Positions 41,787 through 50,783 of a stretch of 64,000 nucleotides of DNA are shown in pieces. The notes below the pieces were generated by a model. It was given only the letters and a program-made list of their open reading frames with translations, made no database searches and was not told the DNA's origin. Within the stretch, counting starts at the first letter, position 1. Each line of letters opens with the position of its first letter. The position numbers were made by a program, and so were the translations under genes. Source of the stretch: CAZAQB01 sp964487155 (GTDB taxonomy: Bacteria > Pseudomonadota > Gammaproteobacteria > Nitrococcales > Nitrococcaceae); NCBI GenBank assembly GCA_964487155.1, contig CAZAQB010000003.1, positions 1-64,000 of the forward strand, read 5' to 3'.

Positions 41787-42113
41787 TCAGGTGCCGGTCA
41801 GGGCCGTGCCGATCCAGAGCACGCCCATGCCGGCCGCCATGGTCCAGATGACGTTACCCCGCCACCAGGCCACCAGCGCGGCGGCCGCTCCCGCCAGCCA
41901 GCGCACCGGCTCCGGATCCCCGCCACCATGCCCCAGACCGAGCAGAGCCGGCAGCACCAGGGCGGAGAGCACCGCCGGCGGCACGTAGCGCAGCGAGCGC
42001 TGCAACCCCTCGGGCAGCCGCCCATGCCCCAGCAGGCCAATGAAGGACAGGCGCAGCAGGAAGGTGCCGAGCCCGATTACCACCATGGTGGTCCAGACGG
42101 CGGCCGAGCTCAC
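41787..42113 (-). CDS. azlD: AzlD-family branched-chain amino acid transporter subunit
   Basis: 108 residues, four membrane helices; the motif GTFLLRLSFIGL and RYVPPAVLSALVLPALL are typical of AzlD. It pairs with AzlC to export branched-chain amino acids or analogues (as in B. subtilis azaleucine resistance). The start overlaps azlC's stop by 4 bp. Confidence 0.9.
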   Translation of the reverse strand: MSSAAVWTTMVVIGLGTFLLRLSFIGLLGHGRLPEGLQRSLRYVPPAVLSALVLPALLGLGHGGGDPEPVRWLAGAAAALVAWWRGNVIWTMAAGMGVLWIGTALTGT

Positions 42114-42811
42114 GACGCGCTCCGCCGCTGCTGCCAGCCCTCAGCCGCCACCCCGGCGGCGATTCCGGATACCGCGCCGGCGGTGAGACCCAGGTTGAAC
42201 GGCAGCCCCGATGCCAGCACCGCCACACCGCCTCCCACCAGGGCCGCCACCGCCGACGGGCGGTCCCGGATGGCCGGCACCAGCAAGGCCAGGAACACCA
42301 GCGGTACAGCGAAACCGAGCTGCCAGTGGGGCGGCACGCCGGCCCCCAGCAGCAGCCCGGCGGCAGTGGCAGCCAGCCAGACCAGCCACAGGGGAAGAGC
42401 CGCCCCCAGGTAGTACCAGTGACGTCCCGGGGCCTGGGGCTCGCGGACAAAGCGGGCGATGCTGACCGCATAGGCCTGGTCGGTGAGCAGATAGGCCAGC
42501 CCCCATTTCCAGCGCCGCGGCAGGTCCTCCAGGTAGGGGGCGAGGGAGGCGCTGTACATGGCCATGCGCAGGTTAATGATCAGCGCCGTGGCCACCGCAA
42601 CCAGCGGCAGGGCGTCCTGCCCCACCAGCTGGGCCCAGGCGAGCTGGGAGGCGCCGGCGAAGATCACGAAGGACATGCTGAACGCAGCGAGCGGATCCAG
42701 GCCGGCATCGAGCCCGGCAATGCCTGCCGTCAGGCCGAACGGCACCACGCCCGGGAGCACCGGAGCCATGGCCGTGAGGCCGGCGACGAACTGCTGCCTG
42801 TCAGTGGTCAT
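42110..42811 (-). CDS. azlC: AzlC-family branched-chain amino acid exporter
   Basis: 233 residues with seven or eight membrane helices. MAPVLPGVVPFGLTAGIAG, FVIFAGASQLAWAQLVG, and LRMAMYSASLAPYLEDLPRRW are AzlC signatures. It forms the main transport subunit with AzlD in the export of branched-chain amino acids. Upstream (42812-42900) lies a G-rich run; the REP pair is further on. Confidence 0.92.
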   Translation of the reverse strand: MTTDRQQFVAGLTAMAPVLPGVVPFGLTAGIAGLDAGLDPLAAFSMSFVIFAGASQLAWAQLVGQDALPLVAVATALIINLRMAMYSASLAPYLEDLPRRWKWGLAYLLTDQAYAVSIARFVREPQAPGRHWYYLGAALPLWLVWLAATAAGLLLGAGVPPHWQLGFAVPLVFLALLVPAIRDRPSAVAALVGGGVAVLASGLPFNLGLTAGAVSGIAAGVAAEGWQQRRSAS

Positions 42812-42964
42812 GGGGGGCAGGATTTTTCTGGGAGCCGACCCTGAAGTCTACTGCCTTGGGGGGGGGTCAGCGCCCATCGGCCAAGCGCTCGGCGGCTAAA
42901 GCTCGCGAAAGTCGGCGGCCACAGATGAACACGGATTAACGGGATCGGCAGCACCCGACCTCAC

Positions 42965-43065
42965 GCCGGATGCGCTTCGCTTATTCGGCATGCTTCCTTC
43001 GCCCGGGCCGCCGGCCGGGCCGAGGCCCGCGTAGGCCGGATAAGGCGCAACGCGCCGCATCCGGC
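42965..43065. repeat. Pair of inverted REP-type palindromes (BIME-like), copy 2
   Basis: GCCGGATGCGCTTCGCTTAT begins one unit (42965-42993) and the inverted partner containing GTAGGCCGGATAAGGCGC lies at 43031-43065. Core wording is the same as in the pair at 26164-26258. It is the main content of the ~350-bp gap 42812-43157, which holds no gene. Confidence 0.8.
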
Positions 43066-43141
43066 GTCGTCGGCTGAGAAAAGATTCCTTGTGGGGCCAA
43101 GAGACAAGCGAGATCTGTGCAAATCTTTGAAATATTAGGGT

Positions 43142-43162
43142 TAAGTCGGACAGGCTGCTAGC
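43142..43162 (-). repeat. 21-bp dispersed motif, copy 2 (inverted)
   Basis: This 21-mer ends GGCTGCTAGC and matches, as reverse complement, 20 of 21 bases of 3576-3596. It overlaps the stop codon of the methyltransferase gene (43158-43160), so it may have supplied that stop. The two copies are 39.6 kb apart. Confidence 0.6.
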
Positions 43163-43784
43163 GCGGCGGCGTGCGCAGCCGCATCAGGTACTCCTGGCGC
43201 CCGTCCTGCAGCAGGACCGAGCGGTCCACCACGTAGTCAGGCATGCAGCGGTCCAGATCCCAGGCGGTGTACCGGGGCGCCGGCCGCTCCGGCTCGGTGG
43301 GGCCCACGCGGCGGATCCGGTCGTCCGCGAGCACGTCGAAGGCACCCGGGTCGCGGGGCATGCGGGGCCGGGACGAGACGATGAAACCGTGGGCCAGGGC
43401 GCCGGAGCGACAGCGCCGCGCAATGGCGGTCATCAGCGCGGCCATGGCGTCCCGGCCCAGGTAGTTCAGCAGATCCCAGCACAGCACCAGATCCACCGGT
43501 TCGGGGCCGGTGCGCGGCAGCAGGGCCTCGGCCCGGCGGCGCAGTCGTTCCGGGTCGGACAGGGAACTCAGATCGAGCAGGCTGCCACCCACGTCGGCCA
43601 CGTAGAGCCGGACCCGGAAGTGCCGGAACAGCCCCAGGTTGGCCGAGCGGGCGGTACCCAGATCGAGCACCACCCGCCGGCCGCCGCCCCGCAGGTCTTC
43701 CACCAGCGAACGGAACAGCGGAGCATGCCAGCCCGCGTCGGCAGCAGATTCATGCACTCCAGGATTGCGGAATGCCTCCGGCAC
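43158..43784 (-). CDS. SAM-dependent methyltransferase-like protein
   Basis: 208 residues. A Rossmann-type start (VVLDLGTARSANLGLFRHFRVRLYVADV) has the DLG-type glycine motif and an acidic residue at the end of strand 2, and VDLVLCWDLLNYLGRDAMAAL resembles motif IV of class I methyltransferases. The substrate is unknown. The C-terminal 80 residues (PRMPRDPGAFDVLADDRIRRVGPTE) are less typical. The gene lies 21 bp after the bactofilin gene on the same strand, so they probably form one transcript, which may give a link to cell-shape functions. Confidence 0.75.
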   Translation of the reverse strand: MPEAFRNPGVHESAADAGWHAPLFRSLVEDLRGGGRRVVLDLGTARSANLGLFRHFRVRLYVADVGGSLLDLSSLSDPERLRRRAEALLPRTGPEPVDLVLCWDLLNYLGRDAMAALMTAIARRCRSGALAHGFIVSSRPRMPRDPGAFDVLADDRIRRVGPTEPERPAPRYTAWDLDRCMPDYVVDRSVLLQDGRQEYLMRLRTPPR

Positions 43785-43805
43785 GGGCGACCGCGGCCGG
43801 AGGTT

Positions 43806-44435
43806 CTAGCCCGCCGATCCGGTCTTGGTGGCGGTGCCGCCCTGGGGCTTCTCCACCCCCGCTGCGGTGCTCTTGGGCTCGCTGGCCGCAGTCGGCTTCG
43901 GGGCCTCGCCGCTGCCACTGGGACGCGGGCCGGTTTCCGCGCCGGGCTTGGACGTGTTCCGGGTGCGGCCAAAGGCCGCGTCCACCTGCTGCTGGTCCAT
44001 CTCGATGCTGCCCTTGAACTTGGCGCCGTCGTCCAGGCCCACCCGGGGCGAGACGACGTTGCCGCGGACGTTGCCGGTCTTGCGGATGGCGATGCGCTCG
44101 GAGCCGTAGAGATCACCCTCCACGGTGCCGTCCACAAACACGCTGTGGGCGTAGACGTCCGCCCGCACCTTGCCGTTGGGGCCCACGGTGAGATTGTTGT
44201 CCTTGAGGTGGACCGTGCCGGTGACGTTTCCCTCGATGATGAGGTCTTCCTCGCCCCGCAGGTCGCCGTCAATGTGGATGGACGGGCCGATGATGGCGGC
44301 CTCGCGCACCCGGGCCGCGGACGGTCCGGGCGTTTCCGATGCGGCGGGGGGCGTGAAGCGGTCGCGCTCCAGCTCATCGTCCACCGGGGTGTCCTGGGTG
44401 ACGGGGCCCGAACCCCGCTTGCTTCTGTCAAACAT
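43806..44435 (-). CDS. Bactofilin (polymer-forming cytoskeletal protein)
   Basis: 209 residues from ATG 44435, preceded by GGAGGAG. A ~40-residue flexible N-terminus is followed by a bactofilin beta-helix (about 48-150: IGPSIHIDGDLRGEEDLIIEG, GTVHLKDNNLTVG, VFVDGTVEGDLYGSERIAI, GNVRGNVVSPRV) and a long Pro/Ala/Lys-rich tail. Bactofilins polymerise without nucleotide and organise cell shape, stalks or chromosome partitioning. The short N-terminus could act as a membrane-targeting segment. It is cotranscribed with the methyltransferase gene. Confidence 0.9.
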   Translation of the reverse strand: MFDRSKRGSGPVTQDTPVDDELERDRFTPPAASETPGPSAARVREAAIIGPSIHIDGDLRGEEDLIIEGNVTGTVHLKDNNLTVGPNGKVRADVYAHSVFVDGTVEGDLYGSERIAIRKTGNVRGNVVSPRVGLDDGAKFKGSIEMDQQQVDAAFGRTRNTSKPGAETGPRPSGSGEAPKPTAASEPKSTAAGVEKPQGGTATKTGSAG

Positions 44436-44883
44436 GCCGCACTCCTCCGATTCACCGGGTGGGGGAGCGCTGATCCGTTCAGCGCTGCCCGGCAGACCCT
44501 GTCTGGATGGCCCTGCACGCCGCGGGCTCGCCGGCCGGTGCAAGGGATCTCCCTGATGCCGCCGACCGCCGCCGGAAGGCGCCAGCCAGCCCCTGTCGTT
44601 GTTTTTCGCGCCGCACCGGCCCGCGACCGGCGCCCCCACCCCGCATGGTGAGGCGTCATGCTAAACCCGCGGTGCCGGCCGAAAACGCGAAGCGGATAAC
44701 AGTCTGGCCAGGGATTGGGCACGGCTGACATGCAGTCGAGCCCGCCGGGTGCCAGAATGCAGGCGAGCAGCCGGTCGAACTTACGCTGCCAAGCCCGCCA
44801 CAAGAGGCTGATTTCCTGAACCAGCAATTCGTCACCCCATCGCGACCGAGAGCCGGACCCGGCGCGTGCGACGGAGACAGGCC
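44436..44883. other. Divergent intergenic region, no gene seen
   Basis: About 450 bp between the bactofilin gene (-) and the YihY gene (+). Open frames here are shadows with no ribosome sites. I see no strong palindrome or repeat. It must hold both promoters. Confidence 0.6.
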
Positions 44884-46293
44884 GTGCAGCTGCGCGTTCT
44901 GAGCCACCTGGGCCACCGCTTCACCCGCTGGCTGCGCAGGGCCGACCTGCGGCCGCTGCCCTGGTGGGAGTCGGCGGCACTGCAGGGCGCCCGCATCGTC
45001 TATGCGGTGGTTCGTGAATTGTCCGAAGGCCAGCTCACGCTGCGCGCCATGAGCCTAGTCTATACTACCCTGCTGGCCCTGGTCCCGCTGCTGGCGGTGA
45101 GCTTCTCGGTGCTCAAGGCATTCGGCGTCCACAACCAGGTGGAGCCCGCCCTCGAGCAGTTCCTGGCGCCGCTGGGCCCCCAGGCCTCCGAGATCACCAA
45201 CCGGCTGGTGGAGTTCGTCGACCGCATCCGGGTCGGCGTTCTCGGGGCCCTGGGCGTGGCGCTGCTGCTCTATACGGTGGTGGCGCTGATGCAGAAGGTG
45301 GAACGGGCATTCAACTACGCATGGCGGGTGCACCGCCACCGCAACCTGGCCCAGCGTTTCAGCCACTATCTGAGCGTGCTGCTGATCGGCCCGGTACTGG
45401 TGTTCGCCGCCATGGGGGTCACCGCCTCGGTGCTCGGCTCCAGCTGGCTGCAGCAGCTTGCCACCATCGAGCCCTTCGGCGCGGCGCTGGAACTGGTGGC
45501 GCGGCTGGTGCCCTACCTGCTGGTGATCGGTGCCTTCAGCTTTGTCTACGCCTTCATCCCCAACACCCGGGTGCGGCCCGCCTCCGCGCTGGCCGGGGCA
45601 GTGGCCGCCGGCGTGCTGTGGCAGACCACCGGCTGGGGTTTCGCATCCTTCGTGGCCAACGCGGGCAACTACGCGGCCGTCTACTCCGCCTTCGCCACGC
45701 TCATCCTGTTCATGATCTGGCTGTATCTCAGCTGGCTGATCCTGCTGGTGGGAGCGAGCGTGGCCTACTACCACCAGCACCCGCGCCAGCTGCTCTCCCT
45801 GGGCCGCGAGGGCTGGCTCAGCCCCTGGCTGCGGGAGCGCGCGGGGCTGGCACTGACGGTGACACTGGCGCAGCGCCTCTACGCACGCCGCCCGCCGCCG
45901 ACCGCCAGCGAACTCGCGGATGCCCTGCGCCTGCCCCAGCAGGCGGTGGAGCGGCTGCTGGAGGCGCTGGAGGCCGCCGGCCTGTTGCGCAGCAGCGGCG
46001 AGGACGACCGGGAGGTGTTCCTGCTGGAGGTGCCGCCCGACGCCCTCACCGCCAACGAGGTGCTGCAGGCCCTGCGCCACCACGAGGAGCGGGCCGGCAT
46101 CCGGGCCGAGCGGCTGGCGATGTCGCCCGCGGTAGCGGAGCTGCTGGAGAGCTCGGACCAGGCCGCCCGGCAGGCGCTGGGCGATGCCACCCTGAGGCAG
46201 CTGGCCCGCTCCGCCGGCCCGGCCACTGCGCCGCCGGGTGCCGCCAGGGAGGACCCGCCGCCCCGCAAGGCGACGGCGGAACGGGGCGGCTGA
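44884..46293 (+). CDS. YihY/BrkB-family membrane protein
   Basis: 469 residues from GTG 44884 (ACGGAGACAGG upstream; an earlier GTG at 44866 has less support). Six membrane helices span about 55-300, with LTLRAMSLVYTTLLALVPLLAVSFSVLKAFG and NAGNYAAVYSAFATLILFMIWLYLSWLILLVGA regions typical of the family. A ~150-residue cytoplasmic tail has a winged-helix-like part (ASELADALRLPQQAVERLLEALEAAGLL) that most YihY proteins lack or have shorter. The family was once called ribonuclease BN in error; its role is unknown, possibly envelope related. Confidence 0.88.
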   Translation: MQLRVLSHLGHRFTRWLRRADLRPLPWWESAALQGARIVYAVVRELSEGQLTLRAMSLVYTTLLALVPLLAVSFSVLKAFGVHNQVEPALEQFLAPLGPQASEITNRLVEFVDRIRVGVLGALGVALLLYTVVALMQKVERAFNYAWRVHRHRNLAQRFSHYLSVLLIGPVLVFAAMGVTASVLGSSWLQQLATIEPFGAALELVARLVPYLLVIGAFSFVYAFIPNTRVRPASALAGAVAAGVLWQTTGWGFASFVANAGNYAAVYSAFATLILFMIWLYLSWLILLVGASVAYYHQHPRQLLSLGREGWLSPWLRERAGLALTVTLAQRLYARRPPPTASELADALRLPQQAVERLLEALEAAGLLRSSGEDDREVFLLEVPPDALTANEVLQALRHHEERAGIRAERLAMSPAVAELLESSDQAARQALGDATLRQLARSAGPATAPPGAAREDPPPRKATAERGG

Positions 46294-46318
46294 GCCAGCC
46301 CTTCAAGACAGTTCCAGG

Positions 46319-47080
46319 TCAGCGCGGACTGGCCTGGCGCAGCGGCACCTCGCGAACCACGATGGTCTCCCCCACCTGCAGCGCCAGGCGCAGGCTGCGG
46401 GCCGAGTTGGCCTCGTCGTGGCCCGGGAAGAACAGATAGCCGTGGGCCAGCTCGCCCGGCCGCACCACCCGGTTCTGCATCGAACTCTGCCGGAGATCGT
46501 CCTGGATGTCCCGGCCCACTTCGCCGTAGCGCTGGGCGCCGGAACCGATGGCGCCGATGGCGGCGCCGGCGGCTGCCCCCTTGCCGGCCGCCTCACCGGC
46601 ACCCCCGCCGCCGACGATGCCGATGGCGGCGCCAGCGACGGCCCCGGCCAGGCCGGTAAGCAGCGAGGTCCGGGCGCCGCTACGGATGCTCTCACCCGCG
46701 GCCACCGACTGGCGCACCCGCTCGGCGGCCCGATCCGCCGCCAGCAGCGGCCAGGCGGAACCGTCGGCGTCCACCACGAAGGTCTGCTGCGGCTGAATCA
46801 GCAGGCGCTCGCCGCTGGCGTTGTCGATCACCAGTTGCACCGGCAACAGCCCGGCGCCGCGGATGTCGAAGCCGAAGGCCTCCCGGGCCGCCGCCGGCTC
46901 CACGAAGGCCGTACCCAGAACCTGGGCACCCGCCACCTCGACGGCATCCGCCTGGCCGGCGGGCAGGGGCACCGGTGCCACCCGCTCGCCGTAGGTGGCA
47001 CAGCCGGTCTGGACCAGCGCAAGCACCAGCGCCAGAAGGATCCCGGCGCCCGCACGCCGGTGGACACGAAATGGTTTCAT
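46319..47080 (-). CDS. Glycine-rich lipoprotein of unknown function
   Basis: 253 residues from ATG 47080. A lipoprotein signal ends LVQTGC (Cys near residue 27). The middle contains a Gly/Ala-rich hydrophobic stretch (about 135-185: LTGLAGAVAGAAIGIVGGGG, AAAGAAIGAIGSG) of the kind seen in glycine-zipper (Rick_17kDa/SlyB-like) proteins. The C-terminal part (PGELAHGYLFFPG, LRLALQVGETIVVREVPL) may be a beta domain. No named family is recognised. It is transcribed toward the end of the YihY gene. Confidence 0.7.
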   Translation of the reverse strand: MKPFRVHRRAGAGILLALVLALVQTGCATYGERVAPVPLPAGQADAVEVAGAQVLGTAFVEPAAAREAFGFDIRGAGLLPVQLVIDNASGERLLIQPQQTFVVDADGSAWPLLAADRAAERVRQSVAAGESIRSGARTSLLTGLAGAVAGAAIGIVGGGGAGEAAGKGAAAGAAIGAIGSGAQRYGEVGRDIQDDLRQSSMQNRVVRPGELAHGYLFFPGHDEANSARSLRLALQVGETIVVREVPLRQASPR

Positions 47081-47151
47081 CCGCCCTGCCCCGTTTCCGA
47101 ACACCTTTCGCCGTGTTGGGCAGGACGCCGGCCCGGGAGTTCCCCAGAGCC

Positions 47152-47754
47152 TCAGCCGGGCCGGGTGGCGGCCAACGAGGGCCGCTCCCGACGCGCCTTC
47201 CACCAGCCCGCCAGCACCGGCTGCTGAGCGCTCCAGTCGAGCTCCGGCAGCCGGAAACCGACGTACTCCACGGCCACCACCAGCGCGAGATCCCCCAAGT
47301 CGGGCGCCCCGGGGTCACCCCCCGCCACCTCGGCGGCCTTGCCGAGCAACTGGGGCAGGGCCGCCAGGCGCCGGGCGACAATGGGATCGGAGTCCGCCTG
47401 CTCGCCCCGGAAGCGGCGGTTGGCCACCACGGCCACAGCGGCGTCCAGGATCCCCTGGCTGAGGCCCAGGCGGCGCATCACCGACTCCAGGGAATGCGGG
47501 GGAATCAGCGGCGGCTCGGCAAAACTGTGCTCCAGGTAGAGGACGATCAGGGCGCTCTCGGTCAGGGGCAGGCCGTGCTCGGTGATCAGCGTGGGTATTC
47601 GGCACAACGGGTTCACCTGCAGCAGGGAATCCGGGCTGGACCAGGGGTCCACCATCTCCACCTGGATCTTCTCCAGGAGCCGCTTCTCCGCCAGTACCAC
47701 CCGCACCAGACGGGCGTAGGGCGAGGTGGGGGACGCCAACAGTCGCATGCTCAT
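47152..47754 (-). CDS. Glutathione S-transferase family protein
   Basis: 200 residues from ATG 47754. The thioredoxin-fold N-terminus (RLLASPTSPYARLVRVVLAEKRLL, with Ser/Thr near the active site) includes the cis-proline NPLCRIPTLITEHG and the ESALIVLYLE glutathione-binding segment; a helical C-terminal domain follows. Such proteins conjugate or reduce with glutathione. The neighbours give no substrate. Confidence 0.88.
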   Translation of the reverse strand: MSMRLLASPTSPYARLVRVVLAEKRLLEKIQVEMVDPWSSPDSLLQVNPLCRIPTLITEHGLPLTESALIVLYLEHSFAEPPLIPPHSLESVMRRLGLSQGILDAAVAVVANRRFRGEQADSDPIVARRLAALPQLLGKAAEVAGGDPGAPDLGDLALVVAVEYVGFRLPELDWSAQQPVLAGWWKARRERPSLAATRPG

Positions 47755-47883
47755 GCAAGGCACTCCGAGGGGACGCGGGGGGACACGCGCAAGCATAGCC
47801 CGACAGGCCGCCAGGGCGGCCATACTGGATGCAGCCGGACCCCGGATCGGCGAAGTTCGTTTGGCAAGGGCAGGAGGCAAGCC

Positions 47884-48558
47884 ATGGCGCGCGTGATCGT
47901 GTTTGACGTCAACGAAACCCTGCTGGACCTGGGCGCCCTCGATCCCGTCTTCGAGGATCTATTCGGCTCCGCATCGGCCCGTGTGGACTGGTTCCGCAGC
48001 GTGCTGAGCACCGCCATGGTGGTGACCCTCTGCGAGCGCTACCACGACTTCTCCCAGGTCGGCGCCGCCGCCCTGGAGTCGGTGGCCCGGCGCCACGGTG
48101 TCACCCTGGGGGACGCCGAGCGCCAGCGGCTGGCGGACACCATGCGCAGCCTGCCGCCCCACCCGGAAGTGCCGGGGGCTCTGCAGCGGCTGCGCGACGC
48201 CGGGCTGCGGCTGGTGGCGCTTACCAATTCCGCACCGGCGGCCATGGAAGCCCAGCTGCAACACGCCGGCCTCGCCGGGCTGTTCGCAGCCCGGCTATCG
48301 GTGGATCACTCGCGGCAGCTGAAACCGGCCCTGGCCGTGTACCGGGACGCCGCGGCCCGGCTCGGCGTGGCAACCACCAACATGCGCATGGTGGCGGCCC
48401 ACGGCTGGGACCTGGCCGGCGCCATGAGCGCCGGCTGCGCGGCGGCCTTTGTGGCCCGCCCGGGCCAGTTCCTGGAGCCCCTGTTCCCGGAACCGGACAT
48501 CATCGGCCCGGACATGGACTCCGTGGCGGAACAGATCCTCTCCAGGGAGATTCCCTGA
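47884..48558 (+). CDS. Haloacid dehalogenase type II (HAD family)
   Basis: 224 residues from ATG 47884, preceded by GGAGG. The HAD motifs are clear: motif I VFDVNETLLDL (nucleophilic Asp8), motif II LTNSAPAA, motif III lysine in RQLKPALAVY, motif IV AAHGWDLAGAMSAGC. FDVNETLLD is the form of (S)-2-haloacid dehalogenases. These turn 2-haloacids into 2-hydroxyacids. Physiological substrate uncertain; diverges from the GST gene with 129 bp between. Confidence 0.9.
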   Translation: MARVIVFDVNETLLDLGALDPVFEDLFGSASARVDWFRSVLSTAMVVTLCERYHDFSQVGAAALESVARRHGVTLGDAERQRLADTMRSLPPHPEVPGALQRLRDAGLRLVALTNSAPAAMEAQLQHAGLAGLFAARLSVDHSRQLKPALAVYRDAAARLGVATTNMRMVAAHGWDLAGAMSAGCAAAFVARPGQFLEPLFPEPDIIGPDMDSVAEQILSREIP

Positions 48559-48660
48559 GCCGCTCCCCGGGGCCCCCGGGCCGCCGAGCCTACCCGCCCT
48601 TGCCCTTGACCGGGGCGCCCGTGTAGAAGTGTGGTCTAGTGCTTGTGCGGGTCTTGAACG

Positions 48661-49362
48661 ATGAGTGAACCGGACGATCTTCGGCAACTGGCACAGCAGG
48701 CCCCGGTGGTGGTGTTTCACTCGCCGGTCACGGATCTGGGCAGCCTGGACCGTGAGTTGGACCGAGCCGGAATTCGCTGGCAGGCGGTGGAAATGACCAT
48801 GGCCAGCCAGGCCAGCCGGGATCTGTTCCACCAGCTGCGCCACTGGACCGGCCACCCCACCCTGCCGCAGGTATTCCGCGACGGACGCTTCCTGGGTGGC
48901 CTTGAGCAGGCGCGCACCGCCCTCACCGATGTGCCGCCGCTGCGCCCAGCGGCGGCCTTGTGGATGGGGTACCTGGGCCTGCTGCCGTTCGCCGCCGGCG
49001 CCGCGGGCGCCTGGCTGGGGCTGCCGGGCTCGGCGCAGGCCCTGGCGGCCTACGGCGCGGTGATCCTGTGCTTCGTGGGCGCCATGCACTGGGGCGTGGC
49101 GGCGCTGCGGCCCGGCGACCCCGGGAGCCGGGGGGCGTTCCTCGCCAGCGTGGTTCCCGCCCTGGTGGCCTGGGGCGCGCTGCTGCTGCCCGCCGGCCCC
49201 GGCAGCCTGGCCCTGCTGGCCGTCAGCTTTCCGGCATGGCTGACCTGGGAGCGGCACCGCCTCAGCGCGCCGCTCCCGCCCTGGCTGCGGCGGCTGCGCC
49301 TGGAACTCACCGCCGGCGCCACCCTGGCGCTCGCCGTCGGCGCCGCATCCTGGCTGGTCTGA
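48661..49362 (+). CDS. Cysteine-less glutaredoxin-like domain fused to DUF3429
   Basis: 233 residues. Residues 1-95 have the glutaredoxin fold (VVVFHSPV strand, a helix, HPTLPQVFRDGRFLGGLEQAR with the cis-proline and GG glutathione motif). The catalytic Cys motif (CPYC/CGFS) is replaced by PVTDLG, and there is no cysteine in this domain. Residues 100-233 are a four-helix DUF3429 membrane domain (GAVILCFVGAMHWGVA). The cysteine loss suggests a binding or structural role, for example holding glutathione or an iron-sulfur ligand, rather than disulfide exchange. Confidence 0.8.
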   Translation: MSEPDDLRQLAQQAPVVVFHSPVTDLGSLDRELDRAGIRWQAVEMTMASQASRDLFHQLRHWTGHPTLPQVFRDGRFLGGLEQARTALTDVPPLRPAAALWMGYLGLLPFAAGAAGAWLGLPGSAQALAAYGAVILCFVGAMHWGVAALRPGDPGSRGAFLASVVPALVAWGALLLPAGPGSLALLAVSFPAWLTWERHRLSAPLPPWLRRLRLELTAGATLALAVGAASWLV

Positions 49363-49400
49363 GCCGACTCCCCAGCCAAGGCACGGCCCCCGAACCCGGC

Positions 49401-50060
49401 TCAGGGTGCGGCCAGCACCAGATTGAACTGCGCCTGGGGCAGGCCGGCAGGCCCCCGGGCGAAGTCCACCAGCAGCAACTGGCGCAGCGCCGGATCGCGG
49501 ATGCTGTTAAGCAGAGCGTCGCGCCGGTTCTCCCGCCGTCCCCGCTCGTACATCTGGGTCACCAGGGGTTCAGCATCGCCCCCGGTGAGCCGGAAGTGGA
49601 TGTGGGGCGCGCGCCCCGGATACGGTACCGGGCGGATGGTGCGAAACCGGTAGCCGCCGTCGGCACCGGTTACCGCGTGGCCGTAGCCCTGGAAGCCCGG
49701 ATCCCGAGGCCGATTCTGGCGATCCCGGTCATGGTGGTAGCGGCCGAAGGCGTTGGCCTGCCAGATCTCCACGCGCACCCCCGCCAGCGGCGACCCGGAA
49801 CGGTCCGTGACCCTCCCGGCTACCTCCACGTGCTCTCCCCGGGCCGGCGCCGGGGCGCCCCGCACGTTCACCAGGTCACTGTCATCGTCCAAGGGCAGGC
49901 GGTCGGGGTAGAACGGCCCCAGGGACTGGCGCGGCGTCAACAGCCGGGCCGCGGCTCCGGCGTAACCGGTACCGCCCAGGGCGGCCAGCGCCGTCAGGGC
50001 GGCACACAGTCTGCGGCGGCGCCGCAGATCGGCGGATGCGGGATAGTAGTCAGCGTCCAA
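49401..50060 (-). CDS. Intradiol ring-cleavage dioxygenase-like protein, possibly exported
   Basis: 219 residues. An N-terminal RRRRRLCAALTALAALGG segment looks like a twin-arginine or other export signal. The dioxygenase core follows: GPFYP, HVEVAGRVTDRSGSPLAGVRVEIWQA, NAFGRYHH (Tyr iron ligand) and PGRAPHIHFRL (two His ligands). The fold is that of protocatechuate/catechol intradiol enzymes, which use Fe(III). Exported members of the family exist, with unknown substrates. It is a single gene, convergent with the preceding Grx-DUF3429 gene. Confidence 0.8.
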   Translation of the reverse strand: MDADYYPASADLRRRRRLCAALTALAALGGTGYAGAAARLLTPRQSLGPFYPDRLPLDDDSDLVNVRGAPAPARGEHVEVAGRVTDRSGSPLAGVRVEIWQANAFGRYHHDRDRQNRPRDPGFQGYGHAVTGADGGYRFRTIRPVPYPGRAPHIHFRLTGGDAEPLVTQMYERGRRENRRDALLNSIRDPALRQLLLVDFARGPAGLPQAQFNLVLAAP

Positions 50061-50132
50061 CGGGGGCCTCCAGGCGGATTCTGCCAGCTGCCTGAATTTG
50101 GACTGCCGAAGTACGCCAGGGGTTGCACAGCC

Positions 50133-50603
50133 TCAGCTGCCGGCCGGCTCCAGCAGGCCCGGGCCGACCCAGGCCTGTTCGCGGCGCCGGACTTGCTGCG
50201 CCTCGGATTCGGGTCGGCTGCACCGGGCCTGCTCAACCACCCGTTCCACGAACTCGCCCACCAGCAATGGCGACATGCGCACGCCGGAACGAAAGCGATG
50301 GCTGGTGCCCACCAGCTCCGCATGGGCCAGGCAGTGCACCACCCGGGTGACACCGTTCCAGCCGCTGGCGAAGCGTACCGGCGAGCGCCGCCAGCCCGCC
50401 GCCATCAACAGGTAGCCCCGGGTTTCAGCCCAGACGGTCACCAGACGGCGCGCGTCCATGCGGGCCAGCTCCGGGGCCTTGGTCAGCGCCTCGCGCAGCG
50501 CCTGGGCCGTGGCTTCCGGCAAGGCCGGGCCCGGTATCAGGTAGCGGGCCACATACAGGCCCGCCGGCTTGTCCGAACGGCGAACCGTCATGCTGCAGGT
50601 CAT
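50133..50603 (-). CDS. Hypothetical protein
   Basis: 156 residues from ATG 50603, preceded by GGAG. No membrane segment or signal peptide. A conserved-looking core reads RYLIPGPALPEATAQALREAL, LVTVWAETRGYLLMAAGWRRSP and CLAHAELVGTSHRF. The long in-frame extension upstream (to 50777) overlaps a terminator hairpin and is not believed. I do not recognise a family. It is downstream of rpmA, past the terminator. Confidence 0.55.
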   Translation of the reverse strand: MTCSMTVRRSDKPAGLYVARYLIPGPALPEATAQALREALTKAPELARMDARRLVTVWAETRGYLLMAAGWRRSPVRFASGWNGVTRVVHCLAHAELVGTSHRFRSGVRMSPLLVGEFVERVVEQARCSRPESEAQQVRRREQAWVGPGLLEPAGS

Positions 50604-50713
50604 TGACGTCTCCCGGACGCGCTGGGGGCGGGAGCGAGCAAGGCCCCGCGCAATGCCCCTTGAGCGCATTGTCGGCACCCGGGGCTGGAACTTGAGCGCG
50701 GCGGGAGAAACGA

Positions 50714-50738
50714 CAGACCCCGCGCGAGGCGGGGTCTG
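50714..50738 (-). terminator. Likely terminator of the rplU-rpmA operon
   Basis: CAGACCCCGC and GCGGGGTCTG form a perfect 10-bp stem with a 5-base loop, 46 bp past the rpmA stop. On the minus strand a short T-rich stretch (TCGTTTCT) follows, so the U-tract is weak. Confidence 0.6.
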
Positions 50739-50783
50739 GAGCGGGCGGCCGGGTGGCCGTCCGGATGCGTCGCGCAACGGGCG

